Assembly: GCF_004959855.1 (NCBI RefSeq)
Contig: NZ_SPNT01000002.1
Coordinates: 372,001 to 436,000, forward strand
Direction: 5' to 3'
From: Nitratireductor sp. XY-223
Lineage (GTDB): Bacteria; Pseudomonadota; Alphaproteobacteria; Rhizobiales; Rhizobiaceae
Length of the DNA stretch: 64,000 nt
Each line of letters starts with the position of its first letter. The first letter of the stretch is position 1. The position numbers were made by a program, and so were the translations under genes. The notes below the pieces were generated by a model, which saw nothing but the letters and a program-made list of their open reading frames with translations, had not been told where the DNA came from and did no database searches. Below, one piece after another: positions 34,891-43,375 of this stretch.

Positions 34891-36255
34891 ATGACCGACC
34901 CGCAAGTTGCAATCCTCATGCTGTGCCTGTTCATATTCCTGGTGCTGCTGGGTTTTCCGATTGCGTTCACGCTGATCGCAATGGGCGTCGCCTTCGGCTA
35001 CTACGCCTATTACAGCCAGGCCCCCGAAAGCATCGGCGACCTGTTTCAAAACAACATCTTTTACCTTCTGAACCAGAACACCTATTCGGTGATGGAAAAC
35101 GACACGCTGGTCGCTATCCCGCTGTTTTTGTTCATGGGTTATGTTGTCGAGCGGGCCAATATCGTCGACCGGCTGTTCTTTTCGCTCTACCAGGCCGCAC
35201 GGCATCTTCCCGGCTCGCTGGCGATTGCCGCGCTGGTGACCTGTGCGGTGTTTTCCACCGCCTCGGGCATTGTCGGCGCGGTGGTCACCCTGATGGGTCT
35301 TTTGGCCTACCCGGCGATGGCCAAGGCGGGTTACAACAAGAGTTTCGCGGCGGGCGTGATCTGCTCCGGCGGAACCCTTGGCATTCTGATCCCTCCGTCT
35401 ATCATGCTTATCGTCTATGCGGCGATTGCCGAGCTGTCGCCCTTGCGGCTTTACGCTGCGGCGGTATTTCCCGGCCTGCTGCTCGCCGGGCTCTACATTG
35501 TCTACGTGATCACCCGGGTGGGTCTCAATCCGTCCCTGGCACCCAAGCCCAGGGACGAGGACATTCCGCCGCCGCTGGAGATCTACAAGAATCTCATCAT
35601 CTCCTTTGTGCCGCTGACGGTGCTGATCATGCTGGTGCTGGGCTCCATCCTGGGCGGGCTGGCGACGCCGGCCGAGGCAGCGGCCATGGGCGCACTGGGC
35701 GGGCTCGTGCTGGCTTTCCTCTATCGGTCGTTGACCTGGAAAAAGGTGAAGGAAAGCGTCTTCCTGACCGCCAAGGCCACGGCGATGGTGTGCTGGCTGT
35801 TTGTCGGCTCGTGGACCTTTGCGAGCGTATTTTCCTATCTGGGCGGGCACGACATCATCAAGGACTGGGTGGTCGCCATGAACCTGGCGCCGTGGCAGTT
35901 CCTGATCCTGGCGCAGCTGATCATCTTCCTGCTCGGCTGGCCGCTTGAATGGTCCGAAATCCTGATCATTTTCGTACCGATCTTCCTGCCGATGCTCGAG
36001 ACGTTCGGCGTCAATCCCTATTTCTTCGCCATGCTGGTGGCGCTGAACCTGCAGACGTCGTTCCTGACTCCGCCCATGGCGATGTCGGCCTACTATTTAA
36101 AGGGCGTCTTGAAACACCGAATAGAACTGATGCAGATCTTCTCGGGCCTGATGCCCTATCTCGGCATCGTGATCCTGTGCATGGTGCTGATGTACCAGTT
36201 CCCCGAGATCGCGCTCTGGTTCCCAGATTACCTCTTCGGCGAATATATTCCGTGA
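34891..36255 (+). CDS. TRAP transporter large permease subunit (DctM)
   Basis: 454 residues, about 12-13 helices. LFIFLVLLGFPIAFTLIAMG, LVAIPLFLFMGYVVERANI, GILIPPSIMLIVYA and GSILGGLATPAEAAAMGALG are DctM signatures. Carries substrate across the inner membrane with sodium. The ATG at 34891 has AAGAG seven bases upstream and lies 31 bases after dctQ. Its stop overlaps the amidase ATG by one base (TGATG). Confidence 0.95.
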   Translation: MTDPQVAILMLCLFIFLVLLGFPIAFTLIAMGVAFGYYAYYSQAPESIGDLFQNNIFYLLNQNTYSVMENDTLVAIPLFLFMGYVVERANIVDRLFFSLYQAARHLPGSLAIAALVTCAVFSTASGIVGAVVTLMGLLAYPAMAKAGYNKSFAAGVICSGGTLGILIPPSIMLIVYAAIAELSPLRLYAAAVFPGLLLAGLYIVYVITRVGLNPSLAPKPRDEDIPPPLEIYKNLIISFVPLTVLIMLVLGSILGGLATPAEAAAMGALGGLVLAFLYRSLTWKKVKESVFLTAKATAMVCWLFVGSWTFASVFSYLGGHDIIKDWVVAMNLAPWQFLILAQLIIFLLGWPLEWSEILIIFVPIFLPMLETFGVNPYFFAMLVALNLQTSFLTPPMAMSAYYLKGVLKHRIELMQIFSGLMPYLGIVILCMVLMYQFPEIALWFPDYLFGEYIP

Positions 36256-37610
36256 TGTCCGAGACGCTTCCGAACCTGACGGCGCTGGATGCCGTGAGCG
36301 AAATGAGGGCCGGCAGGCTTTCATCCGAAGCGCTGGTCACCGCATGCCTTGAAAGGATTGCGCAGACCGATGCGCAGATCCGGGCCTGGGCGCATGTCGA
36401 TCCCGACCTGGCGCTGGAGCAGGCGCGGGAAGCGGACCGCATCCGGAAATCCGGCCGCGCCACCGGCGCGCTGCACGGCGTTCCCGTCGGCCTCAAGGAC
36501 ATCGTCGACACACGCGACATGCCGACCGAGCTCGGAACGCCGATCTGTGCCGGACGCCGGCCCGAAACGGACGCTGCGATCGTCAACCGGCTGCGCGAGG
36601 CCGGTGCGGTGATCCTCGGCAAGACCAAAACCACCGAATTTGCCTTCGCGCACCCGACGGACACGGCCAATCCGCATGACGCCGCGCGGACGCCCGGCGG
36701 ATCGTCAAGCGGATCGGCGGCGGCCGTCGCCGCCGGGCATGTGCCGATTGCCATGGGAACGCAAACCAACGGATCGGTCATTCGCCCGGCTTCATTCTGC
36801 GGCGTGTACGGGTTCAAACCGACGCGGGGCGTGATCTCGCGAACGGGTATCCTGCGGACTTCCGTGACGCTGGATCAGGTCGGCACCTTCGGCCGCAGCC
36901 TCGAAGACGTTGCGGTGCTTGCAAACGTGCTCGGCGGATTTGATCCGGACGATCCCGAAAGTTTTGCCCGCCCGCGGCCGGACATGCTGGGCGGCGCCCG
37001 CAGCGAGCCTCCGGTCGAGCCGGTCTTCGCCTGGTTCGACCTGCCGCATCACGACCGGCTGGACAGCGATGCCGCGGAGGGGCTGGAGAGCGTGATTGAC
37101 GCCCTCGGCGGCCAGGTGGAACGGTTTGGTGCCGCCCCGCAGCTGGCGGCACTTGTCGATGTCCACGCCAAGATCCACGAGTATGAATTCTGCCAGCACC
37201 TGGCGGAGATCATCGATGAGCATCGCGCACGTTTGAGTCCGACCCTGGAGCCCATCGTGGCGCGCGGCCTGGCGATCAGCCGGGCCGAATATGAGGACGC
37301 GCTGGCGGTGAAACAATCGGCCGAAACGTTCTTTTCCGGCCATTTCAACGATTTCGACGCCATACTGGCGCCGGCCGCGACCGGCGAGGCGCCGGCGCTC
37401 GCATCGGGGGGCACCGGCGATCCGGTGTTCTGCACGATCTGGACGCTTGCAGGCCTGCCGGCGGTCACCCTGCCGATCCTTGTCGGCGAGACCGGCCTGC
37501 CGATCGGGGTCCAGCTTGTCGGCGGGCCGGAAGAAGACGACCGCCTGCTGCGCACCGCATCCTGGTTTCAAACGGAACTTGCCCGGCAATCTGAAGGAGG
37601 AGCCCTGTGA
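36255..37610 (+). CDS. Amidase signature family hydrolase
   Basis: 451 residues. The Ser-cisSer-Lys triad is visible: Lys in GVPVGLKDIVDTRD, cis-Ser in the Gly/Ser motif PGGSSSGSAAAVAAG and the nucleophile Ser in TNGSVIRPASFCG. Hydrolyses an amide to acid and ammonia. It is coupled to dctM (TGATG) and to the next gene (GTGA overlap), so the amide substrate or a product is probably what the TRAP system imports, or the enzyme releases the acid inside the cell. The exact substrate is unknown. Confidence 0.92.
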   Translation: MSETLPNLTALDAVSEMRAGRLSSEALVTACLERIAQTDAQIRAWAHVDPDLALEQAREADRIRKSGRATGALHGVPVGLKDIVDTRDMPTELGTPICAGRRPETDAAIVNRLREAGAVILGKTKTTEFAFAHPTDTANPHDAARTPGGSSSGSAAAVAAGHVPIAMGTQTNGSVIRPASFCGVYGFKPTRGVISRTGILRTSVTLDQVGTFGRSLEDVAVLANVLGGFDPDDPESFARPRPDMLGGARSEPPVEPVFAWFDLPHHDRLDSDAAEGLESVIDALGGQVERFGAAPQLAALVDVHAKIHEYEFCQHLAEIIDEHRARLSPTLEPIVARGLAISRAEYEDALAVKQSAETFFSGHFNDFDAILAPAATGEAPALASGGTGDPVFCTIWTLAGLPAVTLPILVGETGLPIGVQLVGGPEEDDRLLRTASWFQTELARQSEGGAL

Positions 37611-37804
37611 CCCGCCTGGCCACCATAATCGTCGCAGCGATCGGAACCGCGCTGATGGCGGTTTTCGTGATTGGTCTGTCGCATTCCATTTCAACCGGAT
37701 TCGCGGGCTTCTGGGGTGGCCTTCCGTTCATGGTCATCGTCATTTTCGTCATCGCGCTGGCGATCTACGATTTCTGGGAAGAAGCCGTCAAAAAGGACAA
37801 ATGA
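37607..37804 (+). CDS. Small two-helix membrane protein, unknown function
   Basis: 65 residues, GTG start overlapping the amidase stop by four bases and ending immediately before the dehydrogenase ATG. Two hydrophobic segments (ATIIVAAIGTALMAVFVIGL and PFMVIVIFVIALAIYDFW) with a charged tail EEAVKKDK. The tight coupling on both sides argues that it is real. No family recognised. It could help the TRAP permease or anchor a partner. Confidence 0.75.
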   Translation: MTRLATIIVAAIGTALMAVFVIGLSHSISTGFAGFWGGLPFMVIVIFVIALAIYDFWEEAVKKDK

Positions 37805-38764
37805 ATGGCCCGCCCCCGCCTGTGGTTTCCGCGCCGCCTGAGCAACGCCGCACTTGAACGCGCACAGCGTGACTATGAATGCGTCATCAACTGGGATGAT
37901 ACGGAAAGCAGCGCCGAAGAAATCATCGCCATGAGCGCCTCGGTGGACGGGATCGTGCCGTGCCATTCCGAATTTTTCACGGCCGATGTCGCCGAGAAAC
38001 TGGACAGTCGCCTCAAGATCATCGCCAACCATTCGGTCGGCGTCGATCACTGCGATCTTCCCGCCCTCAAGGCTCGCGGCATCGTTGTCACCAACACGCC
38101 TGATGTGCTTTCCGATGCCACAGCGGAGATCGCAATGCTGTTGATGCTCGGCGCGGCACGGCGGGCCATCGAAGGTGACCAGATGGTCCGCGGCGGCGCG
38201 TGGGACTTCTGGTCGCCGTCCTTCATGGTTGGCAAGCAGGTGACCGGCGCAAGGCTCGGCATCATCGGCATGGGGCGCGTTGGCCGGGTCCTGGCCGAAA
38301 GGGCGCGCGGTTTCCAAATGGAAATCCACTATTGCAACCGCAAACGCCTCGGCCCGGAAGAGGAAAAGGGCGCGCAATTCCACGACAGTCCGGAAAGCCT
38401 TTTGCCGGTGGCCGATTTCCTGTCGCTGCACTGCCCGGCAACGCCGCAGACCACGGGGCTGATGAACAGCACCCGCCTGTCTCTGCTGCCGAAGGGCGCA
38501 GTCGTCGTGAACACGGCACGCGGCGCGCTTATCGACGAATCTGCCCTGAAGGCCGCGATCGAAAGCGGTCATGTCGCTGCTGCCGGCCTCGACTGTTTTT
38601 TGTCGGAACCCGGCGGAAATCCGGATTTTGCCGGCTTGCCGCAAGTGTTCATGTTGCCGCATATCGGCAGCGCGACGGTGGAAACACGCGATGCGATGGG
38701 CTTTCGCGCGCTCGACAATGTCGACGCTTTTTTTTCAGGCAGGACGCCGAAAGATCTCTTGTGA
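37805..38764 (+). CDS. D-2-hydroxyacid dehydrogenase (NAD(P)-dependent)
   Basis: 319 residues. Reversible reduction of a 2-oxoacid to the D-2-hydroxyacid. The nucleotide fold shows LGIIGMGRVGRVLAERARGF, and the catalytic residues are Arg in VNTARGALID, Glu in DCFLSEPGG and His in MLPHIGSAT. NHSVGVDHCDLPALKARGI is also characteristic of the glyoxylate/hydroxypyruvate reductase branch. It directly abuts the small membrane gene and ends the TRAP operon, which supports a 2-oxo- or 2-hydroxyacid as the operon's substrate. Confidence 0.93.
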   Translation: MARPRLWFPRRLSNAALERAQRDYECVINWDDTESSAEEIIAMSASVDGIVPCHSEFFTADVAEKLDSRLKIIANHSVGVDHCDLPALKARGIVVTNTPDVLSDATAEIAMLLMLGAARRAIEGDQMVRGGAWDFWSPSFMVGKQVTGARLGIIGMGRVGRVLAERARGFQMEIHYCNRKRLGPEEEKGAQFHDSPESLLPVADFLSLHCPATPQTTGLMNSTRLSLLPKGAVVVNTARGALIDESALKAAIESGHVAAAGLDCFLSEPGGNPDFAGLPQVFMLPHIGSATVETRDAMGFRALDNVDAFFSGRTPKDLL

Positions 38765-38835
38765 CGCCTGGCAACGCTGGCGGACCAGCCGGTATCCGCA
38801 TCGGCCGGCGCGTCAGGCCAGGCACCGCCGGCGGA

Positions 38836-40911
38836 TCACCTCCTGCCGAAGAAGCCGGAAATTCTTCCCAGAACCGTGTCGGTATCGGAAGGCCTGTATG
38901 GCGGGCGCAGCGCGTATTTGCTGTTACGCTCTGACTCAACATAGTCCACAAGCCCGCCGTCCAGCACTTTCCTGACCTCCCGCTCGTCGGTTCGCCGCGC
39001 GTGCGTTTTCGCACCGTTGCGCTTGTTGACCGCATCGGCGATCCCTAACGGCGTGCATTCGTCCGCATCGAGATCAAACAGACAGGCCAGCACATTGTGC
39101 TCAAGATCGCCGGAGAGACCGGCGTAGCGTTCGTGCTGGTCGCGGCGCACGAGATCGGCTGTCAGCGTTTTCCTGATCCAGCGCAGTACGGCGCCGCGCT
39201 TGATCCGCCAGGCGACCCGCGCGATCCAGGGCAGATACCAATTGTCGAACTCGGTCGCTGCTATCGCCTTTACCAGCGCGTTGCTGCGCCGCTTCACCGC
39301 ATCGATGAATTCATCGATTTCCGCGTCGCCGACCCGCGGCCACTGCGGCCGCGTCACCTCGATATCGGCCGAGGCGAAGAGCGGAACGAGCACGCGGTAG
39401 GCTGTGCCACCCTTGTCCTTGATCGTGTATTTCGGATCGCATCCTGCCGGCCAGCTCTTGGTGATATCGTTGCCAGCAGCAACGCGGAAATGCCTACGCA
39501 GGAAGTGCTGGCAATTGCGTCGGCCGAGCTGGTAGTCGTGCTCCGGAAACCGGCTGCTGAGGAACCCGCCGAAGGCGCCAAGGACACCGGTGGCCAGAGG
39601 GTCGGCCGCCGCCCGTTCGTCGTCACCCTGCCCGATCTGACGGGATGGCGCGATCAAAAAGCGGCTGAACACCAGCTTGTCGTTGCCCGACCGGGCGAGA
39701 TCGATCGCCTTGACCCGCGCCTGGTTCTTCAGGGTGGGGAACAGGGACGTGACGACCGCTTTCAGGCAGATCTGCGCCAGCCTCTCGTCATCGGAGAGAT
39801 CGGGAATGAACTCCGTCGACTGCGGGAACGGATCGACGAGCAGAACGGCCCTGTCCGCCAACACGGCATCGGGTTCGTTGCGCTTGTGCAGGGGTTTTTT
39901 CTTGATCGTCCAGCGGGCGATCTCGAACGGCTCGTTGTTGATCACGCCGCCGTCGACGCCGGCATAATGAACGTCATAGGAGCGCTCGCCGGCATTGTTC
40001 TTCGGCCAGACCGGCCGGATCGAACCGATACCCTCCTTCGAAGCATAGGGCCATGCCCTGTCATCATAGTCGCTGGTGTGGGAATTTATCTGCTGCGCCG
40101 GCAGACCGATCGGGAAGGCCGCCGTCGCCAGGGCCGATTCGACAAACTGGTGGGGCCTGCCCTTGTCCGCGCCGTCCGGCTTTTCGCCATAGGAGGCCTT
40201 CAGCATGTCTGCGTCCATGGGCGTTCCGGAATCGCCATATTCCCGCAGCCACGCGCTTTCGAACTTGCCGCTGCCGACCTTGCTGAACCGGTAGTGCACA
40301 CGGTCGGCGTGTAGCGCCATGACATGGGCGGCGGTGTCCGCCTTGTCGGAGGCGGTAAACCGGATTCCGTAGGGCACGCCGCGCAGATTCGTCACGGTCA
40401 TGAAAATATGCAGGTTTTCAGCAAGATAGGGCCGCGGCGCGGCGCCGGTCTCGGTCTTCCCGATGATCCTTTCCGCGGTATTGCGCAGCACCGAGCCGTC
40501 GAGCAGCGAGGCGACCCGGCCGCCGTCCTGAAGATCGGAAGTCCCAAGCAGCGTTCCTTCACGACCGGCGGTAAAGGAGACGCTTTCCACCCAGGTCTCG
40601 AAGAGCGCCGGCACAACACAGCGCGTGCCGGGCGCCTCTTGCGGCGTGGGAAGACGGGTCGGCGCGGCCAGCGCGAATGTTCCGAGCGCGGCGGTCGCGC
40701 CGCCGGCGGACGCACCGGATATCACCGGAATGAGGATCCGGTGATTGGGAACCCTGCGCTCGTTCTCGGGCAAGGCCGCATCCGAGGCCCGCGCCTTTTC
40801 CCATTCCTCGAGCGCCTGCACCAGGAAATCGAAGACACCGGCGCTGTAGGCTCCTGCAGAGACCGCGCCCGCCATGGTAAGACCCAATGTGAAGACCGGC
40901 TCGTCCGACAT
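38836..40911 (-). CDS. Patatin-like phospholipase, large form
   Basis: 691 residues. The N-terminal patatin fold has LTMAGAVSAGAYSAGVFDFL (oxyanion Gly-rich region), ISGASAGG (GxSxG nucleophile) and YAGVDGGVINNEP (DGG catalytic Asp), so the Ser-Asp dyad is complete. The remaining 300 or so residues do not match a domain I recognise (YQLGRRNCQHFLRRHF, AWRIKRGAVLRWIRK). No signal peptide. The ATG at 40911 has a GGGGG tract upstream and fits the fold start; an upstream start at 40986 would add 25 residues. Acyl hydrolase on phospholipids is likely. It stands alone. Confidence 0.85.
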   Translation of the reverse strand: MSDEPVFTLGLTMAGAVSAGAYSAGVFDFLVQALEEWEKARASDAALPENERRVPNHRILIPVISGASAGGATAALGTFALAAPTRLPTPQEAPGTRCVVPALFETWVESVSFTAGREGTLLGTSDLQDGGRVASLLDGSVLRNTAERIIGKTETGAAPRPYLAENLHIFMTVTNLRGVPYGIRFTASDKADTAAHVMALHADRVHYRFSKVGSGKFESAWLREYGDSGTPMDADMLKASYGEKPDGADKGRPHQFVESALATAAFPIGLPAQQINSHTSDYDDRAWPYASKEGIGSIRPVWPKNNAGERSYDVHYAGVDGGVINNEPFEIARWTIKKKPLHKRNEPDAVLADRAVLLVDPFPQSTEFIPDLSDDERLAQICLKAVVTSLFPTLKNQARVKAIDLARSGNDKLVFSRFLIAPSRQIGQGDDERAAADPLATGVLGAFGGFLSSRFPEHDYQLGRRNCQHFLRRHFRVAAGNDITKSWPAGCDPKYTIKDKGGTAYRVLVPLFASADIEVTRPQWPRVGDAEIDEFIDAVKRRSNALVKAIAATEFDNWYLPWIARVAWRIKRGAVLRWIRKTLTADLVRRDQHERYAGLSGDLEHNVLACLFDLDADECTPLGIADAVNKRNGAKTHARRTDEREVRKVLDGGLVDYVESERNSKYALRPPYRPSDTDTVLGRISGFFGRR

Positions 40912-41342
40912 CGCCACCCCCAATTTAAGATCGCCAACAGGCTCAACCGGCAGTTTATCCCTTTGCACCACCGGGCACTGTGACAATTATCACCGTCAAT
41001 CGCGGGGTGCGGGCGCGATACGGGCCGTAGTGCCGACCGGGGGGCCCGTCGGGATGAACGTGGACGTGAAAACGCACGCCGTCCTGTTCGGCATTTCCTA
41101 CAAATTCGGGCCCTGACGGGGTCGCAGGCGCTGGTCCGCGCGCCCACCCGGGACACCGGCAGCGACACACATTGTCGCTTGCAGACAAGCATCGCACCAA
41201 GTCGCCACCAGCGGCTTCACAAACACCCTCACCTATTCACAAGTCGTGTGATTTAGGTTGACTTATTCCTGCGCCAATTGCGAACATCCCCTCAATAAAC
41301 ATTGGCCTTGCGCCCGGCGCGAGGCCTAATAAGGAGGGGAAT
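40912..41342. other. Intergenic region between patatin and peptide-ABC genes
   Basis: 431 bases. Holds a fragment resembling the end of an outer-membrane barrel gene (41054-41116) and, nearer the ABC operon, TTGACT at 41258-41263 as a possible -35 with only a weak -10. AAGGAGGGG precedes the permease ATG. No other gene seen. Confidence 0.5.
41054..41116 (+). pseudogene. Possible 3' remnant of an outer-membrane beta-barrel gene
   Basis: The frame ends NVDVKTHAVLFGISYKFGP followed by TGA. This looks like the final transmembrane strand of rhizobial Omp25/Omp31-type proteins, which end in a [VT]H.V..G..YKF pattern. Upstream sequence in this frame does not continue as a barrel, so the rest is lost or degraded. 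It could also be chance. Confidence 0.35.
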
Positions 41343-42299
41343 ATGGGTGGCGTATTGCCGTTGATCGGCAAACGGTTGTTGCTTGGTCTGGTGACCCTGC
41401 TTGTCGTTTCCATAATCATTTTCGGGGCGGTGGAACTGCTTCCGGGCGACATCGCCCAGCAGATCCTCGGCCAGTCCGCGACGGAGGAGACCGTCGCTGC
41501 ACTGCGCGAGGAACTGGGCCTCAACCGGCCGGCCTATGTGCGCTATTTCGAGTGGCTGGGCAGCGCCGTTCAGGGTGACTTCGGCACCTCGCTCGCCAAC
41601 CAGCGATCCGTCGCCGAGCAACTCGGTCCGCGTTTCGCCAACACGCTGTTCCTCGCGGGGCTTGCGGCACTCATATCGGTGCCGCTGGCCATCGGCCTCG
41701 GCGTGCTGGCCGCGCTTTACCGCAACTCGGTCTTCGACCGTGTCGCCAATGCCGTCAGCCTGGTGTCGATCTCGTCACCGGAATTCTTCCTCGGCTACAT
41801 CCTCATCGTCTTCTTCGCCGTGCAGAACCAGATCTTTCCGGCGATCTCCAACGTCACGCCCGACATGGAGATGGGCGAGCGGCTGTACCGCACGCTGCTG
41901 CCGGCCATCACCATGGCGCTCGTCGTCACCGCCTACATGATGCGCATGACGCGCGCGGCCATCATCAACCTTTTGGCCTCGCCCTATATCGAGATGGCGC
42001 GCCTGAAAGGCGTTCCGAATTCCAAGGTCATCACCCGGCACGCGCTGCCGAACGCACTGGCGCCGATCATCAATGTGGTGGCGCTCAACCTGGCCTACCT
42101 GATCACGGGCGTCGTCCTGGTCGAGGTTGTGTTCGTCTATCCCGGCGTCGGCCAGCTGCTGGTCGACAGCGTGACCAAGCGTGATTTTCCGGTCGTACAG
42201 GCCTGCTGCCTGATCTTCGCCGCAACGTTCATCCTGTTCAATCTGATCGCGGATGTCGGCGCTATCCTGTCCAACCCGCGCTTGCGCCACCCGAAGTGA
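41343..42299 (+). CDS. Peptide/nickel-type ABC transporter permease (DppB-like)
   Basis: 318 residues, six helices. Starts IGKRLLLGLVTLLVVSIIIF, with a large periplasmic loop and the EAA-type coupling loop YIEMARLKGVPNSKVITRHALPNAL (given in part as EMARLKGVPNSKVI). Imports peptides or similar oligomers with the DppC partner and the fused ATPase. AAGGAGGGG before the ATG is a strong start. First in a three-gene operon. Confidence 0.95.
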   Translation: MGGVLPLIGKRLLLGLVTLLVVSIIIFGAVELLPGDIAQQILGQSATEETVAALREELGLNRPAYVRYFEWLGSAVQGDFGTSLANQRSVAEQLGPRFANTLFLAGLAALISVPLAIGLGVLAALYRNSVFDRVANAVSLVSISSPEFFLGYILIVFFAVQNQIFPAISNVTPDMEMGERLYRTLLPAITMALVVTAYMMRMTRAAIINLLASPYIEMARLKGVPNSKVITRHALPNALAPIINVVALNLAYLITGVVLVEVVFVYPGVGQLLVDSVTKRDFPVVQACCLIFAATFILFNLIADVGAILSNPRLRHPK

Positions 42300-42310
42300 G
42301 GATCGGATAA

Positions 42311-43372
42311 ATGCTTACATTCGTCATCATCTACTACGCGTTTCTGATCCTCGCCTGCTGTGTCGCAGCCTACTACAAGTACCGCACGGCGCTGCTGCTG
42401 CTGTTCACGCTGCTGTGCGTGTCACTGATCTCGGGCCTGCTGTTCGGTGCCGAGGTCCTGGTCAACATCACCATATGCGTGGCGCTGCTCGCCGCGGCGG
42501 CCGGACTTTCCTACAGTTTCCGGGAATCGCTGATCCAGGTGCTGCCGCCCGAGGGCGCGAAGCTCATGCGCACGGCGCCGCTGACGGCGTCCTTCGGACT
42601 GCTGGTGATCATCGCCTATGTCATCGCCGCGGTCTTCGCGCCGCTCATTGCCCCCTTCGGCGAGGCGGAAGTCGTCGGCGGTTCCTTCGCGCCGCCGGAC
42701 GACGTGATGCTGCTCGGCGGGGACCAGCTCGGACGCGACCTCTTCAGCCGGCTGATCTACGGCGCGCGCAACACGGTCGGCATCGCGCTGATGACCACGG
42801 CAATCGCCTTTATCGTCGGCACGCTCGCCGGTCTCGTCGCCGCGCAGATGGGCGGCTGGGTCGACCAGGTGCTCGGCCGTATCGTCGACACGCTGATGGC
42901 CATCCCGCAGCTCATTTTCGCGCTGCTGCTTTTGACCATCGTCGGCACCAGCGTGCTCAACCTGACGCTGGTCATCGCCCTGCTCTATTCGCCGCTGATC
43001 TTCCGGCTCGCCCGGGCCGTCGCCGGCAATATCGTGGTGATGGACTATATCGAGGCGGCACGGCTGCGCGGTGAATCCACCTGGTACCTGATCACCAAGG
43101 AAGTGCTGCCGAACATCACGGCGCCGCTCGCCGCCGAGTTCGGCCTGCGGTTCTGCTTCGTCTTTCTCGCCATCTCGGCCCTGTCGTTCCTGGGGCTCGG
43201 CATCCAGCCGCCGACCGCGGACTGGGGATCGATGGTGCGCGAGAACGCGACGCTGATCTCGTTCGGCGAAGTCACGCCGCTGATCCCGGCCGCCGCGATC
43301 GCGCTGCTGACCGTGGCGGTCAACTTCGTGGTGGACTGGATGCTGCACATTTCCTCCGGCTTGAAGGAGTAG
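42311..43372 (+). CDS. Peptide/nickel-type ABC transporter permease (DppC-like, extended N-terminus)
   Basis: 353 residues. The standard DppC body starts around TAPLTASFGLLVIIAYVIAA; motifs GTDQLGRD-type GGDQLGRDLFSRLIYGAR and the coupling loop EAARLRGESTWYLITKEVLPN are present. Unusually, about 75 extra residues with two to three hydrophobic helices precede it (LTFVIIYYAFLILACCVAAY and following). They are not part of the usual DppC fold. GAGGA supports the ATG at 42311. Eleven bases separate it from dppB. Confidence 0.92.
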   Translation: MLTFVIIYYAFLILACCVAAYYKYRTALLLLFTLLCVSLISGLLFGAEVLVNITICVALLAAAAGLSYSFRESLIQVLPPEGAKLMRTAPLTASFGLLVIIAYVIAAVFAPLIAPFGEAEVVGGSFAPPDDVMLLGGDQLGRDLFSRLIYGARNTVGIALMTTAIAFIVGTLAGLVAAQMGGWVDQVLGRIVDTLMAIPQLIFALLLLTIVGTSVLNLTLVIALLYSPLIFRLARAVAGNIVVMDYIEAARLRGESTWYLITKEVLPNITAPLAAEFGLRFCFVFLAISALSFLGLGIQPPTADWGSMVRENATLISFGEVTPLIPAAAIALLTVAVNFVVDWMLHISSGLKE

Positions 43373-43375
43373 ACC

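Noticed and set aside
38836-40911. Patatin as the effector of an anti-phage system of the CBASS (CapV) type
   Set aside because: No CD-NTase, Cap2/Cap3 or other defence gene adjoins it, and the protein is far longer than CapV effectors.
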